Translations under genes and position numbers: made by a program
NCBI RefSeq assembly: GCF_002162375.1
Contig: NZ_CP021425.1
Coordinates: 1,423,501 to 1,487,500, forward strand
Direction: 5' to 3'
Origin: Oleiphilus messinensis
Lineage (GTDB): Bacteria; Pseudomonadota; Gammaproteobacteria; Pseudomonadales; Oleiphilaceae
DNA length: 64,000 bases
The notes under the pieces: generated by a model
The model's input: the letters and a program-made list of their open reading frames with translations, nothing else
Told to the model about the DNA's origin: nothing
The model's database searches: none
Shown here: positions 34,180 through 41,649 of the stretch, piece by piece
Numbering within the stretch: position 1 is the stretch's first letter
Layout of the letters: every line of letters begins with the position of its first letter

Positions 34180-34550
34180 TGTTAGAAGATTTCGCGCTAA
34201 TTATTTTCCTGCTGCTAATGCTCTTTGCGATTGAGATTCTTATTTTCGCACAGGTCACAATTAGAAAGCTTGAGCGAAGTTCGGAGCTCAAAGAACAGTT
34301 CGGATTAGAGCTGATTAGTGGCTGGCGAATACTCAACGTTGCGCAAGCATTAGCAATGCCAGCATTTTTATTTAATGTCATCAAGTCAGGGCCTCTGGGG
34401 CCCATGTTTGCCAATGCAAAATTGTTAAAGGCGAATACGACATCGATTGATAAATGTTTAGCTCATCTTTTGTTTTGGACTATGTATACCTGTGGTTTTT
34501 TAATCGTAAGTGTGATGATCGCAGACGTAGGCTTTGGGGTGTTCGGTTAG
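34179..34550 (+). CDS. Small inner-membrane protein, putative immunity protein of the preceding effector
   Basis: 123 residues with three predicted transmembrane helices (LIIFLLLMLFAIEILIFA, ALAMPAFLFNVI and GFLIVSVMIADVGFGVF). Its ATG overlaps the stop of the upstream gene in TAATG, giving strict translational coupling. It is a paralogue of the protein encoded at 39549-39917: over about 100 residues roughly half the positions are identical, including GWRI.N.A.ALAMP, KCLAHLLFW/KFLAHLLFW and the motif VTIRK/TTVRK. Repeated occurrence in one island is typical of immunity genes kept as orphans. Confidence 0.55.
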   Translation: MLEDFALIIFLLLMLFAIEILIFAQVTIRKLERSSELKEQFGLELISGWRILNVAQALAMPAFLFNVIKSGPLGPMFANAKLLKANTTSIDKCLAHLLFWTMYTCGFLIVSVMIADVGFGVFG

Positions 34551-34657
34551 CCTTTGCTAGCCATTCCCTTGTACTCTCGTTTTTTAGAGTCCCTCAGCCT
34601 ATACTGTTTTATTGATATTGTTGTTGACATTATTTGTACCACGGATCAGGACGTATT

Positions 34658-35299
34658 ATGTTCAACCTTAGAAAAAGCATCTTTACATTGGCTATGGCTT
34701 TTCCATTAATTGCCTGCGCTGATAGTGACAATTCAATTCCTTCTCCCGGTGATGTGAGACAGGATCTGGACGTTACTTACTTGAAGGTTCGTAATGTCAA
34801 AGAAAACGATACTTTAAATCTCCGCGCAGCGCCTTCTGCCCAATCTCAGATTTTGCAAAAGCTTTCCCATGATGCGACAGGCCTTTTAAAAATAGGCGAA
34901 CAAAACCAGTGGGTGCAATTAAGTTATTTTGGGGTTCAGGGTTGGGTGCACGGTAACTATGTCGACCAAGCTACCCGACCAGTTTTAAAGGGGGGGGCAA
35001 GCGAAGTGAGTTGCCTCGGAACGGAGCCGCATTGGAATTTTAATTCCCGATATCCGGTAGTTGAGTTCAAGTATTTGGGCGATTCCGTTTCATTGTGGCT
35101 GGATGGCCCAATCACAGAAGGGCAGAACGCCACGAATATTGAGTTGCTGAGTGCGAGTCATCCCAAGGCGCTTGAAAAGAGCTTGCAGGCAGTCGTCAAA
35201 ACCGAGCTGTGTAGTGACGGAATGAGCGACCGAGACTACCCGTATTCAATTGAAATTATTAGCAGGCAACATGGTATTTTGAGCGGTTGTTGTAGATAG
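34658..35299 (+). CDS. SH3b-domain lipoprotein with COG3650-like C-terminus
   Basis: 213 residues; start supported by AGGA 6 nt upstream. Lipobox PLIACA. Residues about 30-95 form a bacterial SH3 domain (LRAAPSAQSQILQKL, QWVQLSYFGVQGWVHGNYV), which typically binds cell-wall peptides. The second part, starting SEVSCLGTEPHWNFNS and ending ILSGCC, resembles COG3650 proteins (CxGxEPxW, terminal Cys). It precedes the amidase gene by 28 bp. A periplasmic, wall-associated protein next to an amidase without signal peptide suggests it protects against that amidase; this is inference. Confidence 0.65.
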   Translation: MFNLRKSIFTLAMAFPLIACADSDNSIPSPGDVRQDLDVTYLKVRNVKENDTLNLRAAPSAQSQILQKLSHDATGLLKIGEQNQWVQLSYFGVQGWVHGNYVDQATRPVLKGGASEVSCLGTEPHWNFNSRYPVVEFKYLGDSVSLWLDGPITEGQNATNIELLSASHPKALEKSLQAVVKTELCSDGMSDRDYPYSIEIISRQHGILSGCCR

Positions 35300-35327
35300 A
35301 ATCTTACAGTTTAAGAGGGCATACAGC

Positions 35328-36293
35328 GTGAAAAAGACAACACCGAAATGGAAATACGGTGCAGACATCGCATTTACCAAACCCACACGGACAGTGAATA
35401 CCATTTTCCTTCATTGCTCAGCCAGTGATGTTGCGTCCCATGATGATATTTCAGTAATTGAAAACTGGCACACAGTCGGTAACGGCTGGTCCCGAGTCGG
35501 GTACCATTTTTTCATCAACAAAAGCGGCAACATTCAATCGGGTTGTCCCATCGAAAAGATCCCCATAGCACAAAAAGGCCACAATACAGGCTCGATTGCG
35601 ATCTGTCTTCATGGATTAAAAAAAGCAAAATTCACAGATGAGCAAATGGTGTCGGTGAACAAGCTCTGTAAAGCGATCGTCGCAAGTTACGACAAAAAGA
35701 TCAAAATACGCGGTCATTGTGAAGTGAGTAAAAAATCCTGCCCTGTTTTTGATTATAAAAAGCAGCTTAACTTGACTACGCTGGGCTACCTGCCAGATCA
35801 ATCAGCGACAAAACCCCAAGCAAAAACACCCAAAAGTGCGATGGTTCAGGAGAATGAGTCAGCACCGGATATTGGTATAACCAAGACAATCCTGACAATT
35901 GAACTGACAGCAAAAGGCGCTCATGTTCGAGCCTTGCAACAAATACTGTTTCAAAAAGGATACGGATGTGCCGTGGACGGACACTTCGGCCAACAAACGG
36001 ATTCGGCAGTCAGGCTGTTGCAAAAGAAAAAAGGACTGTTCGCAGACGGGGTTGTCGGCAAAAAAACCATCAATGCGTTATTTTCCCAAGATAACCTCGT
36101 GCTCAAAATCGATGATCGCGGTACCGATGTGAATGTCCTTCAACTCATGCTTGCAATGTACGGCCAGAAAGTCATGCACGATGGCATATTTGGAACGGGC
36201 ACGAAAGAGGCATTAAAACAACAGCAGCGATTATTACTGCTGCAAACGGACGGCATCTTTGGGCCGAAGACTCGACAGAAGATGCTGACTTAG
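35328..36293 (+). CDS. N-acetylmuramoyl-L-alanine amidase (Amidase_2) with two peptidoglycan-binding domains
   Basis: 321 residues. The N-terminal T7-lysozyme-like domain keeps the zinc ligands: His in TIFLHCSASD, His in IRGHCEVS and Cys in KKSCPVF. It would cleave the bond between muramic acid and the stem peptide. Two PG_binding_1 repeats follow (LQQILFQKGYGCAVDGHFG, LQLMLAMYGQKVMHDGIFG). There is no signal peptide, so export must use a secretion machine or holin; an antibacterial effector or a domesticated endolysin are both possible. Its 3' part is duplicated in broken form at 30905-31240. Confidence 0.85.
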   Translation: MKKTTPKWKYGADIAFTKPTRTVNTIFLHCSASDVASHDDISVIENWHTVGNGWSRVGYHFFINKSGNIQSGCPIEKIPIAQKGHNTGSIAICLHGLKKAKFTDEQMVSVNKLCKAIVASYDKKIKIRGHCEVSKKSCPVFDYKKQLNLTTLGYLPDQSATKPQAKTPKSAMVQENESAPDIGITKTILTIELTAKGAHVRALQQILFQKGYGCAVDGHFGQQTDSAVRLLQKKKGLFADGVVGKKTINALFSQDNLVLKIDDRGTDVNVLQLMLAMYGQKVMHDGIFGTGTKEALKQQQRLLLLQTDGIFGPKTRQKMLT

Positions 36294-36365
36294 AGAGGCT
36301 TTGGGTCAGCCCGGTCGAAATTTTTTCAAATACGTTAATTGCGATTATTCACACAAGGAAGAACT

Positions 36366-37412
36366 ATGAATAATTTAGGACGAGATCTATCTGTATTCTT
36401 TGCAATCCTTTTGGTTTTTACCGGTTGCGCACAGCTCAATCAAGTTATGGAGAAGTCGATTTTAGAACCCAACCGGAGGGTTGATGCTGCGCTCATTGAT
36501 CCGATTGACGATAAACGCACTTTCGCGAAACCAGTCGTTACTGAGCCCCTGAACAGACTTAATCTAAAAGAGTATGGAGACGGTTTTGTCGTAAACGGAA
36601 AACGGTTTGTCGATCCAGAGGGCCAGACTTTGCTTTACTCAACATTGTCTGATACCGGTTTTGTAACCTATCTAATCCGAGATAGTCATCACCTTAATGA
36701 ACGGCGCTATATCGTAAAAGTCAAAGATGTAACGAAGCTTTCAAAACCAGTAAAACTAGGGGCATTGGTCGAACATAGTGCGAATAATGTTTATTTCATT
36801 TTACCTAATGGTGATCGCTTGAACGGAGATGCCTATCACCTTACGTCGAAAGGCATTATATTAACTCGGGATCGCTCTGTTGTGATTTTTATCGAACCCG
36901 GTGCTGAACCTAAAATGCACCCTCTTCCGGTTGGATATCAATTCTCCATTTATCAAAAAGCGGATATCTCCTACTCAAAACACATCACAATAGAAAAGCG
37001 GCTGGGATACGAGCAAACATCATTTGGGCTTGAAAATCTTAGTGTACACGAATATGAAATTTCATTGTTTAACTTAGATACTGGCGAAATTACAACAACA
37101 TTTGATATGTTGCTGAGAGGTACAACAGAAGAGAAGCGGTTAGAGCACTTCAAAAATTCATTCTACCTTTTCAACACAGTAACTGGCCCAATATCCGTTT
37201 CACTTGAAAACATTTACAGACAGGTTGTCGTGCGGAATCTGTTCACCAGACAAAAAGCCACCGCATTTCAGCGCGAGCATGGGATATCCTTCTTAAAAGC
37301 GGGAATGAAAAATAATGTAATCTGGGCGCAAGCATCGGAAGGTTTCACTGATAAAAGGGTGGATGATGCGCAAGGGTTTCTGGATGGCACTGTTCAGGTT
37401 CATGCGCTATAG
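36366..37412 (+). CDS. Lipoprotein of unknown function (348 residues)
   Basis: Start chosen at MNNLGRDLSV with AAGGA upstream. Signal peptide with lipobox VFTGCA. The mature part is beta-rich (GFVVNGKRFVDPEGQTLLYS, GFVTYLIRDSHHLNERRYIV) with no recognisable domain. It follows the amidase by about 70 bp in the same direction and may belong to that module as an additional periplasmic factor. Confidence 0.6.
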   Translation: MNNLGRDLSVFFAILLVFTGCAQLNQVMEKSILEPNRRVDAALIDPIDDKRTFAKPVVTEPLNRLNLKEYGDGFVVNGKRFVDPEGQTLLYSTLSDTGFVTYLIRDSHHLNERRYIVKVKDVTKLSKPVKLGALVEHSANNVYFILPNGDRLNGDAYHLTSKGIILTRDRSVVIFIEPGAEPKMHPLPVGYQFSIYQKADISYSKHITIEKRLGYEQTSFGLENLSVHEYEISLFNLDTGEITTTFDMLLRGTTEEKRLEHFKNSFYLFNTVTGPISVSLENIYRQVVVRNLFTRQKATAFQREHGISFLKAGMKNNVIWAQASEGFTDKRVDDAQGFLDGTVQVHAL

Positions 37413-37457
37413 AAGCAGGGCAAGTGTGAAATGAAATAGTCAGTTAGGAGAATGTAG

Positions 37458-37850
37458 ATGGATACTATAATTAAAGAGACCAAAGTCATTGATGCAGAAG
37501 AGAAAAAAAGAGGCTTCTGGTTTAGCCTTTTCTTAGTTCTTATGCTCATTGCTAACCCACTTAGTGCAGCAATTTATCTTTTGAGCCCAGAACCAATAGC
37601 CGCTTTATATCCCAATGCCTCCCTTGGAATAGTTTATTTTCTCGGTATCATGAGCTTACTAAATGTAGCTTTTGCAATCAGTATTTGGTACTGGAAGAAA
37701 GTCGGAATCTATGCCTTTTATGGTGTTGTCGCTTTGGCATTTATTATCAACCTTTATATTGGGGTCGGTTTTATCGCAGCACTTACAGGTCTTATTGGTG
37801 GTGTAATTATGTTTCTCTGTACACGAAAAAAAATGCAACATTTTTCATAG
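37458..37850 (+). CDS. Small inner-membrane protein (four predicted helices)
   Basis: 130 residues: a hydrophilic start, then helices GFWFSLFLVLMLIANPLSAA, LGIVYFLGIMSLLNVAFAI, VGIYAFYGVVALAFIINLYI and FIAALTGLIGGVIMFLCT, and a short basic tail. GGAG lies 9 nt before the ATG. No specific family is recognised. Position between an unknown lipoprotein and a NAGPA-domain protein suggests it belongs to the same island of effector and immunity genes. Confidence 0.55.
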   Translation: MDTIIKETKVIDAEEKKRGFWFSLFLVLMLIANPLSAAIYLLSPEPIAALYPNASLGIVYFLGIMSLLNVAFAISIWYWKKVGIYAFYGVVALAFIINLYIGVGFIAALTGLIGGVIMFLCTRKKMQHFS

Positions 37851-37994
37851 ATTTTGCGCAAATACGGCCCAGAAACGTACTACCAAATGTTAATCTGCAC
37901 ATTTCGATAAATTAATTGAGTTTGATGTTGCACTGTACGTTCGGTCTAATGCTTGTAACGTTTAATGGAATATTATCAGCGAACAGGATAGACA

Positions 37995-38888
37995 ATGGCT
38001 AAGAATACACTCGAATCTGCAACCTCGCTCCACCTCGGGGATTCTACGGTTTGGAAAAAATTTCAATCGGCTTCAAGTGCTAAGCAAATTGGATTCTTTA
38101 AAGCACCACTGCCCAGTGGTGGTCCTCTTTACATTGTTAGTCTGAGCAGTCAGATCAAAATGATTCCGTTCGTTCGAACAGATGAAGAATTGTTTGATAG
38201 AACTGCGAAGCGAGAGAGTAAAGCCAATAAATTCAGGGTGGTGATTAACGGACCAACCTATGGGCTCACCAATTCAGGAAAACTTGACGCTGTTGTTGGC
38301 TCTGATCCTGTGCTTGCAAAAGAAACACTCCAACAGGGTTTGATTGTTCAGAATAGGCGTGTCATTGGTGGTACCAAGTCAAACATGTACTACATCGCGA
38401 ACTACCCAGGAGCTTCCACCAAATACAAGTTCGGGAGCGGTTTTGCGCCTTCAGGTGCGATGGGCGCTGTTGGAAATGTTGGGCCATTAATTCTAAATGG
38501 ATTGCCGTTCGGGCGAGTAAACAAGTATGTGCCTGAACAACCTGATGCCGCTAAAGTCGGCGAGCCTTCGTTGAAGCATGCACCTCACTTGGTTCAAAGG
38601 AGCAATAAACGATTTGATATTATGTCTGATCTTCCTGATCCGGTAGGCAAGATTGTTGTTGGATACCGACAGGATATAGGGCAAATGTTGATTCTCGTTC
38701 AGCCGCATAATACCCGCGGCATCAGCATATCTGGCTTGCGTGGAATAGCGCAGTACTTAAAGCTGGATTCTGCAGTCTATCTGGATGGAAGTGATTCTGT
38801 TCTTTTGATGATTGATGATGAAATTTTGTTGGCTCAAGGTTCAAATAAAAATGAAACGAATGTCACCGGAATTGGTTTTGTCTATTGA
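37995..38888 (+). CDS. NAGPA/DUF2233 phosphodiester glycosidase-domain protein, candidate effector
   Basis: 297 residues without signal peptide. The family pattern is visible: VVINGPTYGLTNSGKL (usually VNAGFF), APSGAMGAVGNVGPLILNGLP, KIVVGYRQDIGQMLILVQP and YLKLDSAVYLDGSDSVLLMI, where Asp-Gly near the end is the conserved catalytic-site element of NAGPA domains. Family members remove sugar caps or act on glycans of the cell surface and phage spores. The absence of a signal peptide and the membrane protein encoded immediately downstream fit an effector aimed at the periplasm; this role is inferred. Confidence 0.65.
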   Translation: MAKNTLESATSLHLGDSTVWKKFQSASSAKQIGFFKAPLPSGGPLYIVSLSSQIKMIPFVRTDEELFDRTAKRESKANKFRVVINGPTYGLTNSGKLDAVVGSDPVLAKETLQQGLIVQNRRVIGGTKSNMYYIANYPGASTKYKFGSGFAPSGAMGAVGNVGPLILNGLPFGRVNKYVPEQPDAAKVGEPSLKHAPHLVQRSNKRFDIMSDLPDPVGKIVVGYRQDIGQMLILVQPHNTRGISISGLRGIAQYLKLDSAVYLDGSDSVLLMIDDEILLAQGSNKNETNVTGIGFVY

Positions 38889-38908
38889 ATATAAAGTGGA
38901 GTGAACCC

Positions 38909-39433
38909 ATGATGAATGTGATTCGCACCATATTGCCGGTCTTGTTCCTCATTTTTTTGTGGTCACTATTCATTTTGAATAATTTGTGGCGTTTCTTGCC
39001 AGAGTTCGCTGAGCTTCAAACGTTTATAACGGTTCCTTTAGTGGTCCAAATATTGTTTTTTCTGATCGTAACAGCGCTTGTGTTATTGCAGTTGACGCGC
39101 CGATCTCGATTCACTCAGTCAGTGGCGATTTGTGTCTTTAGCACTCTGGGGATTCTTTCATGCTATCAAGTGGTACTCTCGAATAGTATGAACTCTATTA
39201 GTATTGGCATTATCCCGCTCTTCGAGCGGAACGTTCGCTTTGCAGATATCAAAGAGATCAAATTTGAGCCCGAATTGCGAGTAGTGACGAATTCTGATGC
39301 TTATAGAATATACACCGGAGTCTATCCATTTGGCTTGGATGCCAGCTCTTTGAAAAAACAACTTCTGAGCTATGGGAATTGTACATCCGAGGTGGATGGT
39401 GAGTGCGTTGATTTGCAATTTGCATGGCCTTAA
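38909..39433 (+). CDS. Inner-membrane protein, putative immunity partner of the NAGPA-domain protein
   Basis: 174 residues. Two or three N-terminal membrane helices (ILPVLFLIFLWSLFILNNLW, VPLVVQILFFLIVTALVLL, SVAICVFSTLGILSCYQVVL) and a soluble C-terminal domain of about 80 residues (IPLFERNVRFADIKEIKF) that resembles a PH-like fold; by topology it probably faces the periplasm or cytoplasm depending on helix count. ATG at 38909 has GGAG 7 nt upstream; an overlapping TTG start at 38885 is less likely. The gene follows the NAGPA gene by about 20 bp. Confidence 0.5.
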   Translation: MMNVIRTILPVLFLIFLWSLFILNNLWRFLPEFAELQTFITVPLVVQILFFLIVTALVLLQLTRRSRFTQSVAICVFSTLGILSCYQVVLSNSMNSISIGIIPLFERNVRFADIKEIKFEPELRVVTNSDAYRIYTGVYPFGLDASSLKKQLLSYGNCTSEVDGECVDLQFAWP

Positions 39434-39454
39434 GAGTGTTCGAGTTAGGTGAGC

Positions 39455-39480
39455 CTATAGTGCTCACTGCCGCACAGAAA
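39455..39480 (+). repeat. Decayed single CRISPR repeat with leader end
   Basis: CTATAG followed by TGCTCACTGCCGCACAGAAA. It matches the leader end (CTATAG) and the I-F repeat with GCAGCTTAG deleted from the middle and a small change at the start. This is the third place in the window where this sequence occurs. Confidence 0.75.
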
Positions 39481-39548
39481 TACGCTCTAAATGACCAAAT
39501 ACAACAGAAATGCCCCAGTTCACCTAGATGTATCCGGTTTGCAGTTCT

Positions 39549-39917
39549 TTAAAGAGCTCCAAATATTAAGTCGGCTACCATCACAAAAAGGATAAAAAAC
39601 AGAAACAAATACATCTGCCAGAATAACAAGTGAGCGAGAAATTTATCCAAGCGATTGGCTGATTCGCGCAGAGGTTCGGCGTTTGCATAAAGGACTCCCA
39701 GCGGGGAGCTTTTGATGCGATTAAAAATGGCTAGTGGCATCGCAAGTGCTTCTGCGATGTTGAATATGCGCCATCCATTGATGAATTCGATACCGACTTG
39801 ATCCATCAATGTCGGGTTATTTTCAATTTTACGTACTGTGGTTTGTGCGAAGACGAGCGTCACGACGATTATTGAAAGGGCCATGATGATGAGCGCTGAA
39901 ACGATATAAATCGGCAT
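39549..39917 (-). CDS. Orphan paralogue of the putative immunity membrane protein
   Basis: 122 residues from MPIYIVSALIIMALSIIV; an in-frame start at 39974 would add a hydrophilic lead. Three membrane helices in the same positions as in the protein at 34179-34550, and about half the residues identical over 100 positions (GWRIFNIAEALAMP, DKFLAHLLFWQMY). No effector-like gene accompanies it. It is on the opposite strand and lies beside a decayed CRISPR repeat. Confidence 0.6.
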   Translation of the reverse strand: MPIYIVSALIIMALSIIVVTLVFAQTTVRKIENNPTLMDQVGIEFINGWRIFNIAEALAMPLAIFNRIKSSPLGVLYANAEPLRESANRLDKFLAHLLFWQMYLFLFFILFVMVADLIFGAL

Positions 39918-40024
39918 ACTTGACCCCGAGGCTATTATTGTAGTGAATTTGGCTGGGCACAGTTTAATGCTCATCCAAACCCAAGACTATACTCTCTGTA
40001 TCAAATTCCCTTAAAGGATAAACC

Positions 40025-40567
40025 ATGCGCGCGTTTTTCCTGCTTCTAATCCTACTCTCCACCAACGCCCAAGCCGGTATCGAAACCCTAATTTCCAAAG
40101 CACAAGTCGCCGGGTGCACGATCACGTTAACCCACGATGCGACGCCGGATGCAGAGTGGGGGACGTTGATTTATCGGGTGTATCGTGTTGAGGCTGGGGT
40201 TCATGTGCCTTGTTCCTTGAGTGTTGAGGATATACGTTTGAGTTTGGCGCAGGCGCTTGAGCGTTATGCCGGGGTTTCGGGATTGAAGCCGGTGGAGTCG
40301 TTGTTTATCGGGCGGTTGGAGCGGTATTCGTGGGTGGCGGAGGCTTTTGCGTCGATGCCGGAGGAGGATCTGCGGGCAGCGTCGACGTTTGCGGGGTTTA
40401 ATGCGTGGATTGGTACGACGGCAGTGGTTCGGCCTTTTATCGAGGTTTTAACAGCGCAGGCATTTGCTGTGAAAGGTGTGAGCTGTGAGAAAGTTCTGCG
40501 GTTGCCGGACGGGCGACCGGTTGATGCGCTTTGTTGGATTCTGCTTGAATTTGCTTCGACACCTTGA
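40025..40567 (+). CDS. Exported protein of unknown function
   Basis: 180 residues with a clear signal peptide (MRAFFLLLILLSTNAQA). Mature part has two or three Cys (VAGCTITLTHD, VPCSLSV, VSCEKVL), probably disulfide-bonded in the periplasm, and an acidic helix region. GC content is visibly higher than in the island to its left, which marks the return to core chromosome. No family recognised. Confidence 0.6.
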   Translation: MRAFFLLLILLSTNAQAGIETLISKAQVAGCTITLTHDATPDAEWGTLIYRVYRVEAGVHVPCSLSVEDIRLSLAQALERYAGVSGLKPVESLFIGRLERYSWVAEAFASMPEEDLRAASTFAGFNAWIGTTAVVRPFIEVLTAQAFAVKGVSCEKVLRLPDGRPVDALCWILLEFASTP

Positions 40568-40688
40568 GTGCCCTGTTGTATTGTTTGCGCGGTGTCATTT
40601 GGATGACTCGCAGTGGCTTGTATACTGCCCAGGAATTTGAGTGTTGTTTTGACGCTAGTTACGAAAAAAAATAATCGATTAAGGAAAG

Positions 40689-41423
40689 ATGATGAAAAAA
40701 ATATTTGCGTTTGTTCCTGCCCTGGTAGTGGGTTTGGCCGGGTGTTCAGGCGATGATCATTGGGGGTACTCTGGTAGTGAAGGGCCAGAGAACTGGTCGA
40801 TGTTACATGCAGAGTTTTCTGCGTGCTCGGGCAAAAACCAATCACCGATTAACCTGACGAATTTTATTGAGTCGGAGTTGCCACCCATCGAATTTGATTA
40901 CGGTGTAGGTGGTGAAAAGGTTCATCACAATGGCCATACGATGCAAGTGGATTTTCCTCGCGGCAATGCAATCACGGTGGATGGGCAGGCGTTTCATTTA
41001 CTGCAGGTACATTTCCACGCTCCAAGCGAAAACCGCATAAACGGTAAATCGTTCCCAATGGAAGCGCACTTTGTGCATAAGAATGTGGACGGCGAGCTGG
41101 CTGTTGTGGCATTGATGCTGGAAGAGGGCAGTAAAAATAAAGCGCTCGAACATGTCTTTGATGATATGCCTACAGATGACGGTGATGCGGAAACTTTGAA
41201 GTTTAAACTGAATGCGAATCACGTACTACCGGATAATCGTGACTACTACCGCTTTAATGGCTCTTTGACGACTCCGCCATGTTCAGAAGGGGTTCGCTGG
41301 CTGGTATTGAAAAACTCTGTTGAAGTTTCTAAAGCACAATTGGAGCGTTTCTCAGACGCTTTGGATGATCAGACCAATAACCGACCCGTGCAGGCAACCA
41401 ACGCCCGTCCCGTATTACAGTAA
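40689..41423 (+). CDS. cah: Alpha-class carbonic anhydrase, periplasmic lipoprotein
   Basis: 244 residues; signal with lipobox VGLAGCS. Zinc ligands are intact: the two His in LQVHFHAPSEN and the His in PMEAHFVHKN; the substrate pocket motif YRFNGSLTTPPCSEGVRW is also present. NQSPINL marks the N-terminal part of the fold. It hydrates carbon dioxide to bicarbonate and a proton in the periplasm. AAGGA lies before two consecutive ATG codons; either may start. Single-gene unit. Confidence 0.93.
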   Translation: MMKKIFAFVPALVVGLAGCSGDDHWGYSGSEGPENWSMLHAEFSACSGKNQSPINLTNFIESELPPIEFDYGVGGEKVHHNGHTMQVDFPRGNAITVDGQAFHLLQVHFHAPSENRINGKSFPMEAHFVHKNVDGELAVVALMLEEGSKNKALEHVFDDMPTDDGDAETLKFKLNANHVLPDNRDYYRFNGSLTTPPCSEGVRWLVLKNSVEVSKAQLERFSDALDDQTNNRPVQATNARPVLQ

Positions 41424-41649
41424 GCTTTTATCCCGATGGGCTGTTCAAGGAATTTTGAATGGCCCATCCATTAATGGGATATTCTGTTCGAATCCTCTCG
41501 CCTCTCTCATCCCTTGCTATACTCTAAGCAAATGTTGAGGCACTTGCGGCCATTATAATCGATACTCTCATTCACACGTCCGGTTGCGTGCCGCGGTCTG
41601 ATCTGGTTTTTCAGTGTGCCGCACGTCTGCCGAAGAGTCTATAAACATC

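Noticed and set aside
26000-40000. cas genes or transposon-CRISPR (CAST) components near the arrays
   Set aside because: All proteins in this region were read for Cas1, Cas2-3, Cas5-8f, TnsA/B/C and TniQ features; none was recognisable.
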